Shown here piece by piece: positions 8,497-17,514 of a DNA stretch of 64,000 nt. This DNA comes from an uncultured Ruminococcus sp. GTDB lineage: Bacteria; Bacillota; Clostridia; Oscillospirales; CAG-272. Numbering within the stretch: the stretch's first letter is position 1; each line of letters opens with the position of its first letter. The stretch is from the NCBI GenBank assembly GCA_902795355.1, contig CADBKZ010000008.1, positions 1 through 64,000 of the forward strand. Reading direction: 5' to 3'. A program made the position numbers and the translations under genes. The notes under the pieces are model-generated. The model was not told where the DNA came from and did not search any database. It saw only the letters and a program-made list of their open reading frames with translations.

Positions 8497-9267
8497 TTAT
8501 CCGTGTAACCGACTCCACTCCGAGGGCGTGGAGCCGGTTATCTTTTTGAAAACCGCAAAAAAATATTTCTCGTTCGTAAAACCGCAAAGCGCGGCAATCT
8601 CTTTGATTGGGTGCGACCCGCCGACAAGCAGGACCTTCGCCCTTTCAATCTTTAACCGATTGAGAAACAATTGCGGCGCGACGCCGTATTGCGCCTTGAA
8701 AAGCCGCCTGAAATAAGCGGGACTGATGTGCGACGCCGCCACTGCCTGCGAAGCGGAAAAATACGGATCGGCAAATTTCCCGTAGATAAGTTCGAGCGCG
8801 GGAGAAAGCAGCTTCTGCGCCTTTTTATTTGCGCCCGATCCGGTTGTTCCGAATAATTCAAAAAGAATATCATATATCAAACTATCGCATTTCAGCCGAT
8901 ACCCCTTCTCCTTGGTTTCCCAACAGCGATGCAGAACGATAAATTTTTCGCGCAAATCCGGAGACGGGCTGTAAAACTCCATGATCCCCTTTGTTTTCAG
9001 AGCGTGGATCGACAGGTGGATGCAGATGATTTCCTCTTGAGAACCGGATTGTTGATAATCCATGTGCGGCGGAATCAGGATATAATGATGTGGATCAGCA
9101 ATAACCTCTTTTTCCCCGTCAAAAAAGCGCGATTTCCCTTTGAGGCGACAACCGATTACCGCAAAGTCGCGAAGATCGTTTTGCCCCAATTCTCTTTGAT
9201 ACCGTTTTCGGGTAAATCGTAAAATATCCGATATTTCAAAAGAACAATGTTCGGGATCAAGCCACAT
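8497..9267 (-). CDS. AraC family transcriptional regulator
   Basis: A 256-residue regulator with an N-terminal cupin-like half (HYILIPPHMDYQQSG, ICIHLSIHA) and a C-terminal double helix-turn-helix (SPAYFRRLFKAQYGVAPQLF, then CGFTNEKYFFAVFKKITGSTPSEW). GAGGG lies 7 bases before ATG 9267 and 4 before ATG 9270; I prefer 9267. The frame opening at 9309 lies just downstream of the promoter's -10 and has no site. It is divergent from a GH13 enzyme, its likely target, and convergent with nagB. Confidence 0.88.
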   Translation of the reverse strand: MWLDPEHCSFEISDILRFTRKRYQRELGQNDLRDFAVIGCRLKGKSRFFDGEKEVIADPHHYILIPPHMDYQQSGSQEEIICIHLSIHALKTKGIMEFYSPSPDLREKFIVLHRCWETKEKGYRLKCDSLIYDILFELFGTTGSGANKKAQKLLSPALELIYGKFADPYFSASQAVAASHISPAYFRRLFKAQYGVAPQLFLNRLKIERAKVLLVGGSHPIKEIAALCGFTNEKYFFAVFKKITGSTPSEWSRLHG

Positions 9268-9310
9268 CATACTTCCCTCTTTTCTTTTTTCGTTCGGTTT
9301 TTGCAACAAA

Positions 9311-9339
9311 ATTATATCACATCATTTTCCAACTGTCAA
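9311..9339 (-). promoter_or_regulatory. Promoter of the araC-like gene at 8497
   Basis: Minus strand TTGACA (9339-9334), 17-base spacer, TATAAT (9316-9311), extended by TGA. Its spacer is strikingly like that of the cold-shock gene promoter at 60642-60670. Confidence 0.88.
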
Positions 9340-9375
9340 GTATCATATTTTATACTGTTTGGTTCTTTTTCGGGA

Positions 9376-9404
9376 TTGAATCCGCAGAAAGAATCTGTTA
9401 TAAT
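9376..9404 (+). promoter_or_regulatory. Promoter of the GH13 gene
   Basis: TTGAAT (9376-9381), 17-base spacer, TATAAT (9399-9404) extended by TGT. Divergent from the araC-like promoter; the -35 elements are only 36 bases apart, so one regulator could control both. Confidence 0.85.
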
Positions 9405-9439
9405 GGAAATGCAATTCAAACAAAAAAGGAGGTCTCTCT

Positions 9440-10753
9440 ATGGTTTCCAATCATCTCACAATCTATCAAATGGCGTTGCGTACATTTACGCCGAGCGGAA
9501 CGCTGACCGCGGCAACCGATTTGCTGCCCCACGTTTCATCTCTGGGGGCGGACATTGTTTATCTTTGTCCGGTTTTCAAAGCGGAAAGCGATCCCGACCT
9601 GACTACGTGGAGCGAACGGCAGATTGCATCCGGAACGAACAACCCCAAAAACCCTTACAAAATGTACGATTACTTTCACGTGGACGAAGAATACGGAACC
9701 GATGGTGATCTGAAAGAGTTTGTAAATGAAGCCCACCGTCTCGGCTTAAAGGTTCTCTTTGATCTTGTGTACCTGCATTGCGGAAAAGGAGCCGTTTTTG
9801 TAAAAGATCACCCCGACTTTATCATCCGAAACGAAGACTCTTCACCGTTGGTCGGGGAACAGTGGCCATTTGCGCGTCTTAATTATCAAAGCGCCGGCCT
9901 GCGGGAATATCTGTTTTCCAATATAGAATATTTCATTCGGGATTTCTGGGTTGACGGCTTCCGGTGCGATGTCGGCGATAAGGTCCCTTTGGATTTTTGG
10001 GAAGATTCCTTTGCGAGAGCACGAATCATCAAGCCGGATCTGATCACTTTGAATGAGGGAAAGAATCCGGAATATCTCTCCTCCGGCGCGTTTAATTGGT
10101 GTTATTCTTCCGCGTGGCGAAAAAAAATTCAAGGACTGTTCAGAGGAAATATCGGGGTGGAAGATTTTCGGGCATATTGCCTGACCGAACGTAATATTTA
10201 CGGAGACAACGTCAAAAGATGCACGCGCTGTATCGACAACCACGACACGGCAAGCGATGTGGGTTTGGACAGGAACGAAAAAATCATGACATCCCGCGGG
10301 GTCGATGCGGCTTTGGCGGTTATATACACCTATGATGGGATTCCGTTTCTCTGGAATGGCGTGGAGTTTTGCGACGACTCGGAAAACAGCATGTTTTCCA
10401 ACCGTTTTTACGGCAAACGAAGCGCCATGGATTGGTCCCGCGCTTTTACCGAAAAGGGGGAAAAACGGCTGGATCTGATCCGCCGGTTGCATGATCTCCA
10501 CCACGGTTCCCCTTCCATCACCAAAGGTTACGCGGAATGGCTGGAAAACAGTTGCCCCGACGATGTGATCTCCTACCGGAAACGCTTCGGGGAAGAGACA
10601 TTAACCGTGATCGTGAACGCCAAAAACAAACCGCTTTCCGTTTCGGTGAATGCGGAGATTGATTCCAAATACGTTTGTTTGGGTTCGGGCGGCTTGATCG
10701 GAAACGGCAAAATTGATTTTGAACCCTATGGGTACCTTATCACAAAAAAATAA
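9440..10753 (+). CDS. GH13 alpha-amylase family glycoside hydrolase
   Basis: A 437-residue cytosolic enzyme with no signal peptide. The four GH13 regions are visible: VLFDLVYLHC (region I), DGFRCDV with predicted nucleophile Asp177, ITLNEGKN with acid/base Glu206, and CIDNHDT with transition-state Asp269. A C-terminal beta-sandwich (from about residue 375) ends the protein. Region I lacks the usual Asn before His. Expected role: hydrolysis or transfer at alpha-glucosidic bonds of imported oligosaccharides; subfamily not assigned. AGGAGG precedes the ATG by 7 bases. It is divergently paired with an AraC regulator and ends at a palindromic terminator. Confidence 0.85.
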   Translation: MVSNHLTIYQMALRTFTPSGTLTAATDLLPHVSSLGADIVYLCPVFKAESDPDLTTWSERQIASGTNNPKNPYKMYDYFHVDEEYGTDGDLKEFVNEAHRLGLKVLFDLVYLHCGKGAVFVKDHPDFIIRNEDSSPLVGEQWPFARLNYQSAGLREYLFSNIEYFIRDFWVDGFRCDVGDKVPLDFWEDSFARARIIKPDLITLNEGKNPEYLSSGAFNWCYSSAWRKKIQGLFRGNIGVEDFRAYCLTERNIYGDNVKRCTRCIDNHDTASDVGLDRNEKIMTSRGVDAALAVIYTYDGIPFLWNGVEFCDDSENSMFSNRFYGKRSAMDWSRAFTEKGEKRLDLIRRLHDLHHGSPSITKGYAEWLENSCPDDVISYRKRFGEETLTVIVNAKNKPLSVSVNAEIDSKYVCLGSGGLIGNGKIDFEPYGYLITKK

Positions 10754-10786
10754 CGACCGGTTCCGGTTCCCTTTGAAAGAAAAGAG

Positions 10787-10841
10787 CCGTGTGGAGAGGG
10801 GAGCTTTCCTGCAGGAAAGCTCCCCTCTCCACACGGTTTTT
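10787..10841. terminator. Long palindromic two-way terminator
   Basis: Perfect 25-bp inverted repeat with no spacer (10787-10811 / 10812-10836), followed by a T-run on the plus strand and a T-rich stretch on the minus strand. It separates convergent GH13 and ftsK genes. Arms share the GAGAGGGGAG block with the element at 22770 but lack the TAAGACC prefix. Confidence 0.85.
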
Positions 10842-10860
10842 GATTTCTTTCTGATTTTTC

Positions 10861-13800
10861 TTATTCCCCGTTCCCGGGTTCGAAATCGCCGTCCACAAAG
10901 CGTTCGAGGTAGTCCTCTTTGGTAATCAGGACCGAACGCGGTTTGGAGCCGTCCGGCGGCGAAACGATGCCCTCGGCCTGCATGCGGTCGATGAGCTTCG
11001 CGGCGCGGCCGTAACCGACCTCGATCTTCCGTTGGAGCAGCGAGGTGGACATTCTCCCCTCTTCCACGGCAACGCGCACCGCGTCGAGGTATTTGGGATC
11101 GTCCTTGGCATCCTCGGAAACCGCAACGTCTTCCGCTTTGCCGCCCTTTCCGGCCGCAACCTGCGCGGAAAACTCTTTCATCTTCTGCGTAAACTTCTCG
11201 TCGTAAACGGCGTTTCCGTTTCTGGCGCGGATGAAATTGCAGATATTCTCTACTTCTTTTTCGTCAACAAACGCGCCCTGCACGCGTTCGGGGCGCATGG
11301 AACCGACCGGCGCATAGAGCATATCGCCGCGGCCGAGCAGTTTCTCCGCGCCAACCATATCGAGAATGGTGCGGGAATCCACCTGCGACGCCACCGTGCA
11401 CGCAATACGCGACGGCACGTTCGACTTGATCAGACCCGTTACCACGTCCACCGACGGACGCTGGGTACCGATGATTACATGAATGCCGCAGGCGCGTCCC
11501 TTTTGCAGCAAGCGGCAGAGCGAGGTTTCCACCTCGTCGCGCGCCTGCATCATCAGGTCGGCCAACTCGTCGATAATGATTACGATATACGGCATGAACG
11601 GCTTGTCGGGGTCGGTCTCCGTAACCTTGTTATATCCTTCCAAGTTGCGGGAGCCGACCTCTTGGATCAGCTCGAACCGCGACTCCATCTCGTCCACCGC
11701 CGCTTGCAGCGCGCCGGCCGCATCCTTGGCGTTGGTAATAATGGGGGCGAGCAGGTGCGGGATTCCCCTATAAAGGCTGAACTCCACCTTTTTCGGGTCG
11801 ATCAGAACCAGCTTGACCTCGTCCGGCCGCGCCTCGTAGAGCAGGCTCATAATGGTGCAGTTGATGCAAACCGATTTTCCCATTTTGGTGGCGCCGCCAA
11901 CCAGCAGGTGCGGCATATCGGTAATATCAAAATATACGGGGGAGTTGACCACGTCCGCGCCGAGCGCAACGTTGAGCTTGGTTTTCGCCTTGCGGAATCC
12001 CTCGCCTTCGAGCAGGTTGCGCAAATACACCACGTGTCTCGCGCCCTTCGGGTTCGGAACTTCCACGCCGATCGCGCTCTTTCCCGGGATCTGCGCCATG
12101 CGGACGTCGGCCACGGCGAACGCCAGCGCAATATCGCTTGCCAGATTCATAATGGCGCGTGCGTGAACGCCCGCCGCGGGCGTGATCTCGTAGCGCGTAA
12201 CGGTCGGTCCGCACGAATAATCAATGCTTTTGATATTGATGCGGAAGGACTCCAGCGTTGCGGCAAGCTGCTGCATGTTGTGTTCGATCTGCTCGCGGTT
12301 CTCCGCGCTGATCGGCGCGCCGAGCTGCATCAGGTCCATGGGTGGGAACACATAGGGCTTCGGCGGGGCAGGTTCGGCGGAAACCGGAGCGGCTCCGGCA
12401 ATGGTTTCCGGTTGATCCTTGGCGGGGACGGGCGTATCCGACTGCGCGGGAGCGGAATCCGGCTGCGGCACGGGCGGCACATAGCGAACCTCGGTCGGCG
12501 GCTCTTCCGGCGGCAGGGGCGCGTGCGTGCGATCCGGTTGACGGACCATGCCGTCGTCAATATCGATAAAGATGCGGTTCAGGTCGAAATTGCGGTCCTC
12601 TTTTTGCACGCGCTTGGCCGAGCGGTTGTCGGATTGCGGGAAAATGGGATCCACATCGCGGTAATGGTTGCGGGATTCGGCAGGCGGAGCAATGGGGCGA
12701 ACGGTTCTTTCTCGCTCGGCAAGCTCGGCCGCGCGGCGGCGTTCCTGCTCGGCGGCGCGCTCCCGCTCTTCCCGCTCCGCGCGCTCGCGGGCGGCCTGCT
12801 CGCGGGCAATGCGTTCCTGCTCGGCCTTTTGGGCGGCTTCGCGCTTTTCCTGCTCCTCTTCCGCTTTCATGGCGCGGCGAACGCCGGAAGGAAGATACAG
12901 CGCGCCCTCGGGGCCGCGGTCAATGTTCGGGGTGGGGGGCAGGTCGCGAACGTCGTCGGCAATGGGCTTTCCGTTGGAGTCGTAAACCATAACGGCTCCG
13001 GCGGGATACCCGTCGGCCGTTACTTCCACTTCGCTTCTCTGCGCTTTTTTCGCCTCGGCGGCCTGCTGCGCGCGTTTCTTGGCAAGCTCGGCTTCCTGCT
13101 CGGAGAGCGTGGCGCGGTTGCGCGCGGAGAGCTCGCGGCGATGGCGCAGGCGCATAAAGAGGTAGCGCGGCGTCATGCCGAGGAGATAGAAGAACGCGGC
13201 GATGATCAGGATCAGTTCGAGAATAAACGAACCGACCCAACTCAAAACCTTAATGAAGAAATAGGCGATCTTTCCGCCGAACAAACCGCCGCCTCGCATG
13301 GCGGCTCCCTCGTTCATCAGTTTCCAGCCGCCCATGTTGCGCGCGGCGGGATCCTTGATTGCAATGGCGAGATAGAACGTATGGATCAGGATGGAAACCA
13401 GAAGCAACAGCGCGACCGAATCGAGAATCTTGGGGACCAGACGGCGTTCTTTGAGATAGCGGCTCCAAAAGAACGAAAGCCCGAACATCAGAACGGGGAG
13501 AACGAATACGGCGGGGCCGAACAGGCCGAACAGCGCATAGCAGATGCCGTAGCCGACGCGCCCCATCCAGTGGGCGCCCGGGTTATCGGCCAGCTTGTTG
13601 CCGAAATTGCAGATCAGGTTGAGCAGCATGCAAATGGCCAGAAAAGAGCCGACGCCGAGCAGAATATACGGCATGGCTTTGTGGAAACTCGAAGCGCGGG
13701 TGCGGGCGGGTTTTTCGGCGTTCAGCCGAATCTTTTCTTTTTTGGGAGCTTTGCCCGAGGTTTTGGCCCCCGAGGAGTGGGAACCGCTCTTGGAACGGGA

Positions 13801-14007
13801 CTTGGAAGAAGAGCTCGTCCGGCGGGGAGCTTCGCGGCGGGGTTCGGGATCTTCGGGGTCGTAGGAATCGTCGCGGATCTCCTCGTCGCGAACATCATCG
13901 TCGCGGGAAGCGTCGTCGGAGCCGGTTCCGGAATCGCGGGCCGAGCCTTCGGTTTCGCGGTCGGTCTCGTCCTCTTCGGCGCGGTAGCGGTATTCGTCGT
14001 TCATCAA
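10861..14007 (-). CDS. FtsK/SpoIIIE DNA translocase
   Basis: About 1048 residues. Order: acidic/Arg-rich cytoplasmic N-tail (1-110), four membrane segments (about 115-290), a long charged Ala/Glu/Arg linker (coiled coil near 375-430, then Pro-rich), the RecA-like motor, and the C-terminal gamma winged helix (about 975-1045) that reads polarity sequences. Walker A is VGGATKMGKSVC (near 703), with Lys-Met where Gly-Ser is usual; Walker B is VIIIDELADL (near 808). It pumps chromosomal DNA through the septum at division and, in spore formers, into the forespore. Two starts fit: TTG 14007 (AAAGGA 10 bases upstream) or ATG 14004. FtsK and SpoIIIE roles cannot be separated here. Confidence 0.95.
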   Translation of the reverse strand: MMNDEYRYRAEEDETDRETEGSARDSGTGSDDASRDDDVRDEEIRDDSYDPEDPEPRREAPRRTSSSSKSRSKSGSHSSGAKTSGKAPKKEKIRLNAEKPARTRASSFHKAMPYILLGVGSFLAICMLLNLICNFGNKLADNPGAHWMGRVGYGICYALFGLFGPAVFVLPVLMFGLSFFWSRYLKERRLVPKILDSVALLLLVSILIHTFYLAIAIKDPAARNMGGWKLMNEGAAMRGGGLFGGKIAYFFIKVLSWVGSFILELILIIAAFFYLLGMTPRYLFMRLRHRRELSARNRATLSEQEAELAKKRAQQAAEAKKAQRSEVEVTADGYPAGAVMVYDSNGKPIADDVRDLPPTPNIDRGPEGALYLPSGVRRAMKAEEEQEKREAAQKAEQERIAREQAARERAEREERERAAEQERRRAAELAERERTVRPIAPPAESRNHYRDVDPIFPQSDNRSAKRVQKEDRNFDLNRIFIDIDDGMVRQPDRTHAPLPPEEPPTEVRYVPPVPQPDSAPAQSDTPVPAKDQPETIAGAAPVSAEPAPPKPYVFPPMDLMQLGAPISAENREQIEHNMQQLAATLESFRINIKSIDYSCGPTVTRYEITPAAGVHARAIMNLASDIALAFAVADVRMAQIPGKSAIGVEVPNPKGARHVVYLRNLLEGEGFRKAKTKLNVALGADVVNSPVYFDITDMPHLLVGGATKMGKSVCINCTIMSLLYEARPDEVKLVLIDPKKVEFSLYRGIPHLLAPIITNAKDAAGALQAAVDEMESRFELIQEVGSRNLEGYNKVTETDPDKPFMPYIVIIIDELADLMMQARDEVETSLCRLLQKGRACGIHVIIGTQRPSVDVVTGLIKSNVPSRIACTVASQVDSRTILDMVGAEKLLGRGDMLYAPVGSMRPERVQGAFVDEKEVENICNFIRARNGNAVYDEKFTQKMKEFSAQVAAGKGGKAEDVAVSEDAKDDPKYLDAVRVAVEEGRMSTSLLQRKIEVGYGRAAKLIDRMQAEGIVSPPDGSKPRSVLITKEDYLERFVDGDFEPGNGE

Positions 14008-14097
14008 ACAGACACCATCCTTTCATAGGGTAAACGGTCAATGAAAAAATCCTCTTGCCAAAACAACCGACAAGGGATAATATGGCAGTATAATATT

Positions 14098-14126
14098 ATT
14101 ATAACATAAACGCCAAATAAATGCAA
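14098..14126 (-). promoter_or_regulatory. Promoter of ftsK/spoIIIE
   Basis: Minus strand TTGCAT (14126-14121), 17-base spacer, TATAAT (14103-14098), extended by TGT; leader of about 85 bases. With the divergent promoter at 14187 it accounts for most of the 306-base gap 14008-14313. Confidence 0.8.
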
Positions 14127-14186
14127 GAGGGAGAGAAAAGTTTTTTCGGGTCCGTTTGCAATCCGTGTTTTTCGACAAAAAAACAA

Positions 14187-14215
14187 TTGACTTTCGGTGT
14201 TGTATGTGATATAAT
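14187..14215 (+). promoter_or_regulatory. Promoter of the DUF6020-like / GT2 operon
   Basis: TTGACT (14187-14192), 17-base spacer, TATAAT (14210-14215), extended by TGA. The 15-mer at 14203-14217 is identical to that at 403-417. Confidence 0.85.
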
Positions 14216-14313
14216 ATTCGCAGAACCTTTTTTCGACAAAACAGAATGAGATTGTCGCTCGCCTGCGATATTGATTTCCTTGCAAAAATGACCCTGAAAT
14301 TACGAAAGGAACC

Positions 14314-16218
14314 ATGTTGGTAATGACCGAACGCAGATTTTCTTCTACCACAGGAAACATCTTCCGAAACACCGCCGTACAAATTTCCGTTAAAGCCCTG
14401 TTGGCTCTCTATGCGGCAATCGTTTTTCCATTCATTATGAAAAGTGACGCACTATATTCCGTGAGTAACAGCATTTTTTCCGTTGCTCTGTTCGGTGTTT
14501 TTTTCTATCTGTTTCATGTTGTGTCCCAACACTATGAAAAAAGACGGTGGATTACATCGGCAATCCTGGGGTTCTTGTTTTCCGTGCTGATGGTATTCGG
14601 AAAAAACGTTTCCGTGTCCGAAACCAACAGCGTTGGCGCGACGACATTCTCCACATGGGTGTGCATTTTGGGAATCTTTCCCGTTTTTTCTGCCTTGACC
14701 GAACTTTGTTTCCGATTTCTGCTTCGCGCGAACAACCGCGAATATTTGACCGCCAACGCCGGCAAAACCGCAACAAAAAAAACATTTTTTGTGATTTGGG
14801 CAATTATTTTTGTTGCGTGGATTCCGTCCCTGCTGGCTTCCTATCCCGGGGTCTACGCTTACGATTGTGTGTACCAAATCAATTATTACCGCAACCATGT
14901 ATTTTCGCTCCACCATCCCATTGCCCACACCTACCTGCTCGGCTTTTTCGTTATAAAGCTCGGGAGCCTCTTTGGAAGTTATGAAGCGGGAATGTGCTGC
15001 TATTCAATTTTCCAGATGCTGTGTCTCTCGGCCACTTTTTCCACAATGTATACATTCTTTCTTGTGCCAAAGCTACCCAAGATTATCCGCATCCCCGTTT
15101 TGTTAATGTTCATTCTTCTGCCAATTCACCCGATCATGGCTTTTTCCGGCACGAAAGACGTTCTGTTTTCCGCACTTTTCGCGCTGCTGGCCATGCAGTT
15201 GCTTTATATAGCCGAGAAACCCGAACGGTTCCGGTCGGTCAAACGTAACATCTTGTTGATTGCCACCGCCCTGCTGATGATCGCTTTCCGGAATCAGGGA
15301 ATTTATATCGTGGTTGCTACGTTTATTATCGCACTGCTGTTCTTCCGAAAATATTGGAAAAATATTTTGATAATGCTCGCCTCGGTTCTTTTGCTCTATG
15401 GGGTTTACAGCGGGCCGATCACAAAGGCGTTGGGCGGCGTAAAAGCAAATGCATTGCAGGAAATGATGAGCGTTCCCTGCGCACAACTTTCAAGAGTCGC
15501 GTTTCTTCACGAGGACGCAATTACCCCAGAAGAACTCGAAATGATCAAAGAATATATTCCGAAATATGATGCGTACGGATATAACGCCGGAATTGCCGAT
15601 CTGATGAAAAATTATTTGAATACGGATCGGCTGAAAAGCAATCCGACCGAGTTTTTGAAGTTGTATATAAAGGTCGGGTTGAAATGCCCGAACGATTATT
15701 TCAACGCGTTCGCCCGCCTGTCGGTCGGGTATTGGTATCCCGATATGAATTATCGGGATTGGGAAGCATACCACCCCTATTGGGAGTATTATCCGTTCGG
15801 ATATTTTGAATATCTGAATCCGGATGAATACCTTTTGCTGGAACAAACACCCGTAAAAGGGTTCGGGTGGTTAAATCGGTTTTATTATAACTTGACCTAT
15901 CAAAACAGTTATCAGTATATTTCCGTGGTTTCCATGCTGTTCAGTTCAGGATTGCCGCTTTGGGTACTGTTGACGTATATTGCGTATTGTATTTACAGAA
16001 AGCAATATCAATTTCTCGTTCCGGCCGCTTTTGTGCTTCTGCTGTTCGGAACGCTGATGCTGGGTCCTGTCGTATTATATCGGTATGTATATCCTGCGGT
16101 GTTAACGGTTCCGCTGTTGTCAGCCTCCGCTTTCAACATGGAGCCGAAGGAAAAAGATCCTTCCCTAAAATTCCAGAATTCCAAGAAAAAAAGGAGAAAA
16201 AAAGAAAAACATGGATAA
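14314..16218 (+). CDS. Polytopic membrane protein, DUF6020-like
   Basis: A 634-residue protein with a dozen or more hydrophobic segments and two long hydrophilic stretches: YPGVYAYDCVYQINYY... with HHPIAHTYLLG (about 180-210), and a Tyr/Trp-rich loop (about 395-540). The layout resembles DUF6020 proteins and, more loosely, GT-C glycosyltransferases that use lipid-linked sugars; I infer a role in envelope glycan assembly. The very basic C-tail (KKKRRKKEKHG) is cytoplasmic. It overlaps the downstream GT2 gene by 8 bases. Base composition is more AT-rich than neighbours by eye. Start uncertain: GAAAGGA is only 3 bases before ATG 14314, 6 before TTG 14317 and 12 before ATG 14323. Confidence 0.7.
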   Translation: MLVMTERRFSSTTGNIFRNTAVQISVKALLALYAAIVFPFIMKSDALYSVSNSIFSVALFGVFFYLFHVVSQHYEKRRWITSAILGFLFSVLMVFGKNVSVSETNSVGATTFSTWVCILGIFPVFSALTELCFRFLLRANNREYLTANAGKTATKKTFFVIWAIIFVAWIPSLLASYPGVYAYDCVYQINYYRNHVFSLHHPIAHTYLLGFFVIKLGSLFGSYEAGMCCYSIFQMLCLSATFSTMYTFFLVPKLPKIIRIPVLLMFILLPIHPIMAFSGTKDVLFSALFALLAMQLLYIAEKPERFRSVKRNILLIATALLMIAFRNQGIYIVVATFIIALLFFRKYWKNILIMLASVLLLYGVYSGPITKALGGVKANALQEMMSVPCAQLSRVAFLHEDAITPEELEMIKEYIPKYDAYGYNAGIADLMKNYLNTDRLKSNPTEFLKLYIKVGLKCPNDYFNAFARLSVGYWYPDMNYRDWEAYHPYWEYYPFGYFEYLNPDEYLLLEQTPVKGFGWLNRFYYNLTYQNSYQYISVVSMLFSSGLPLWVLLTYIAYCIYRKQYQFLVPAAFVLLLFGTLMLGPVVLYRYVYPAVLTVPLLSASAFNMEPKEKDPSLKFQNSKKKRRKKEKHG

Positions 16219-17188
16219 GATTGCGGTTTTGATTCCTTGTTACAACGAAAGCAAAACGATTGAAAAGGTTGTGAAAGATTTTCGGAACGCTCTGCCGGAT
16301 GCGGTGATTTATGTTTATGACAACAATTCCACCGACGGAACAGACGGGATCGCCCGCGCGGCAGGAGCGGTTGTCCGTTATGAATACCAACAGGGAAAAG
16401 GGAATGTGATCCGTCGTATGTTTCGCGAGATCGACGCTGAATGCTATCTGATGGTGGACGGCGACGATACCTATCCGGCGGTTTCGGCTCCGGATCTGGT
16501 AAAGCCCGTTTTGGAACGGCATGTGGACATGGTGGTTGGCGACCGCCTTTCCTCCACCTATTTTACCGAGAACAAACGCCGTTTCCACAATTTCGGGAAC
16601 AGAGTGACCCGCGGCGGGATCAACATGCTGTTCAAAAGCAAGATTAAGGATATTATGACCGGTTATCGGGCGTTCAGCTATCAGTTTGTAAAAACATTTC
16701 CGGTGCTTTCCCGCGGCTTTGAGATCGAAACCGAAATGACGATCCATGCAATCGACAAAAACATGTCGCTTGAAAATGTAGTAATCGAATATAAAGACCG
16801 CCCAGAAGGAAGTGTTTCAAAATTGAACACGGTTTCCGACGGTATCAAGGTTCTGAAAACGATCGTAAAACTTTGGAAAAACTATAAACCGTTCAGCTTT
16901 TATACGCTGATCTCGGCAATTCTCATGACCGTTTCCGTTGCCCTGTTTATTCCTCTGGTTCTGATTCCGTTTATTCAAACAGGAACGGTAGCACGCTTTC
17001 CAACGGCCATTTTCTGCGGCTTCGGCGCTTTGGCGGCCGTGATCTCGTTTTTCTGCGGAACCTTGTTGGATGCAATCGTTCAGAAAGAAAAAAGAGAATT
17101 TGAATATCGGTTGCAGCTTTTGGAACAGCGGTATGAACAAAAGAACGTCGATGATCCCAATCGGGAAAACACTTATATTATGAGATAA
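16211..17188 (+). CDS. GT2 glycosyltransferase, DPM1/GtrB-like
   Basis: A 325-residue enzyme with an N-terminal GT-A domain: AVLIPCYNESKTI, the nucleotide-binding YDNNSTDGT, the metal-binding DGDDTYP (about 77-83) and DIMTGYRAFS, all typical of dolichyl/polyprenyl-phosphate sugar synthases. Two hydrophobic segments (about 230-255 and 262-285) anchor the C-terminus, and a charged tail follows. Expected reaction: transfer of a sugar from a nucleotide donor to polyprenyl phosphate, supplying the overlapping membrane protein gene upstream, a classic flipped-sugar pairing. AGGAG for this gene lies inside the upstream coding end. Confidence 0.85.
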   Translation: MDKIAVLIPCYNESKTIEKVVKDFRNALPDAVIYVYDNNSTDGTDGIARAAGAVVRYEYQQGKGNVIRRMFREIDAECYLMVDGDDTYPAVSAPDLVKPVLERHVDMVVGDRLSSTYFTENKRRFHNFGNRVTRGGINMLFKSKIKDIMTGYRAFSYQFVKTFPVLSRGFEIETEMTIHAIDKNMSLENVVIEYKDRPEGSVSKLNTVSDGIKVLKTIVKLWKNYKPFSFYTLISAILMTVSVALFIPLVLIPFIQTGTVARFPTAIFCGFGALAAVISFFCGTLLDAIVQKEKREFEYRLQLLEQRYEQKNVDDPNRENTYIMR

Positions 17189-17247
17189 CCCGCAAAACCA
17201 TATCTTCGCGGTCGTTTTGCAATGGCTATTGTAGAGCGTATCCGATC

Positions 17248-17276
17248 AAAAAAAGTCCGTTTTGGACTTTTTTTGT
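17248..17276 (+). terminator. Terminator after the GT2 gene
   Basis: 11-bp stem 17248-17258 / 17264-17274 with T-run. It isolates recA from the upstream operon. Confidence 0.8.
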
Positions 17277-17350
17277 TTTAGAAAACGACCTGTTTTTTGA
17301 AAAATGAAAAATAAAATTCCATTTTTGGAACTGAATATTTTCAAAACCCC

Positions 17351-17379
17351 TTGACAAATCGCGGAAAAGGGTGTATAAT
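17351..17379 (+). promoter_or_regulatory. recA promoter, no SOS box visible
   Basis: TTGACA (17351-17356), 17-base spacer, TATAAT (17374-17379), both consensus. No CGAAC-N4-GTTCG LexA/DinR box is visible between 17276 and 17515. The leader is about 130 bases and GC-rich (GGCGGCGCGCCGC near 17398). Confidence 0.85.
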
Positions 17380-17514
17380 GGTATCATCTTGAATTGCGGC
17401 GGCGCGCCGCGGGGGCAAGGTCCGGTCGGTTTTTCCGGTCGGCCGTTCCGCCTCTCCCGCGCTCCCGCCGCCGAAATACCGGCTTTCCGCCGCTTTGAAA
17501 GGATGTTATTCACC

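Noticed and set aside
11032..14028. 998-residue plus-strand open frame opposite ftsK
   Set aside because: Antisense shadow: His/Arg/Gly-rich with no domains, while the minus strand encodes a full FtsK/SpoIIIE with all motifs.
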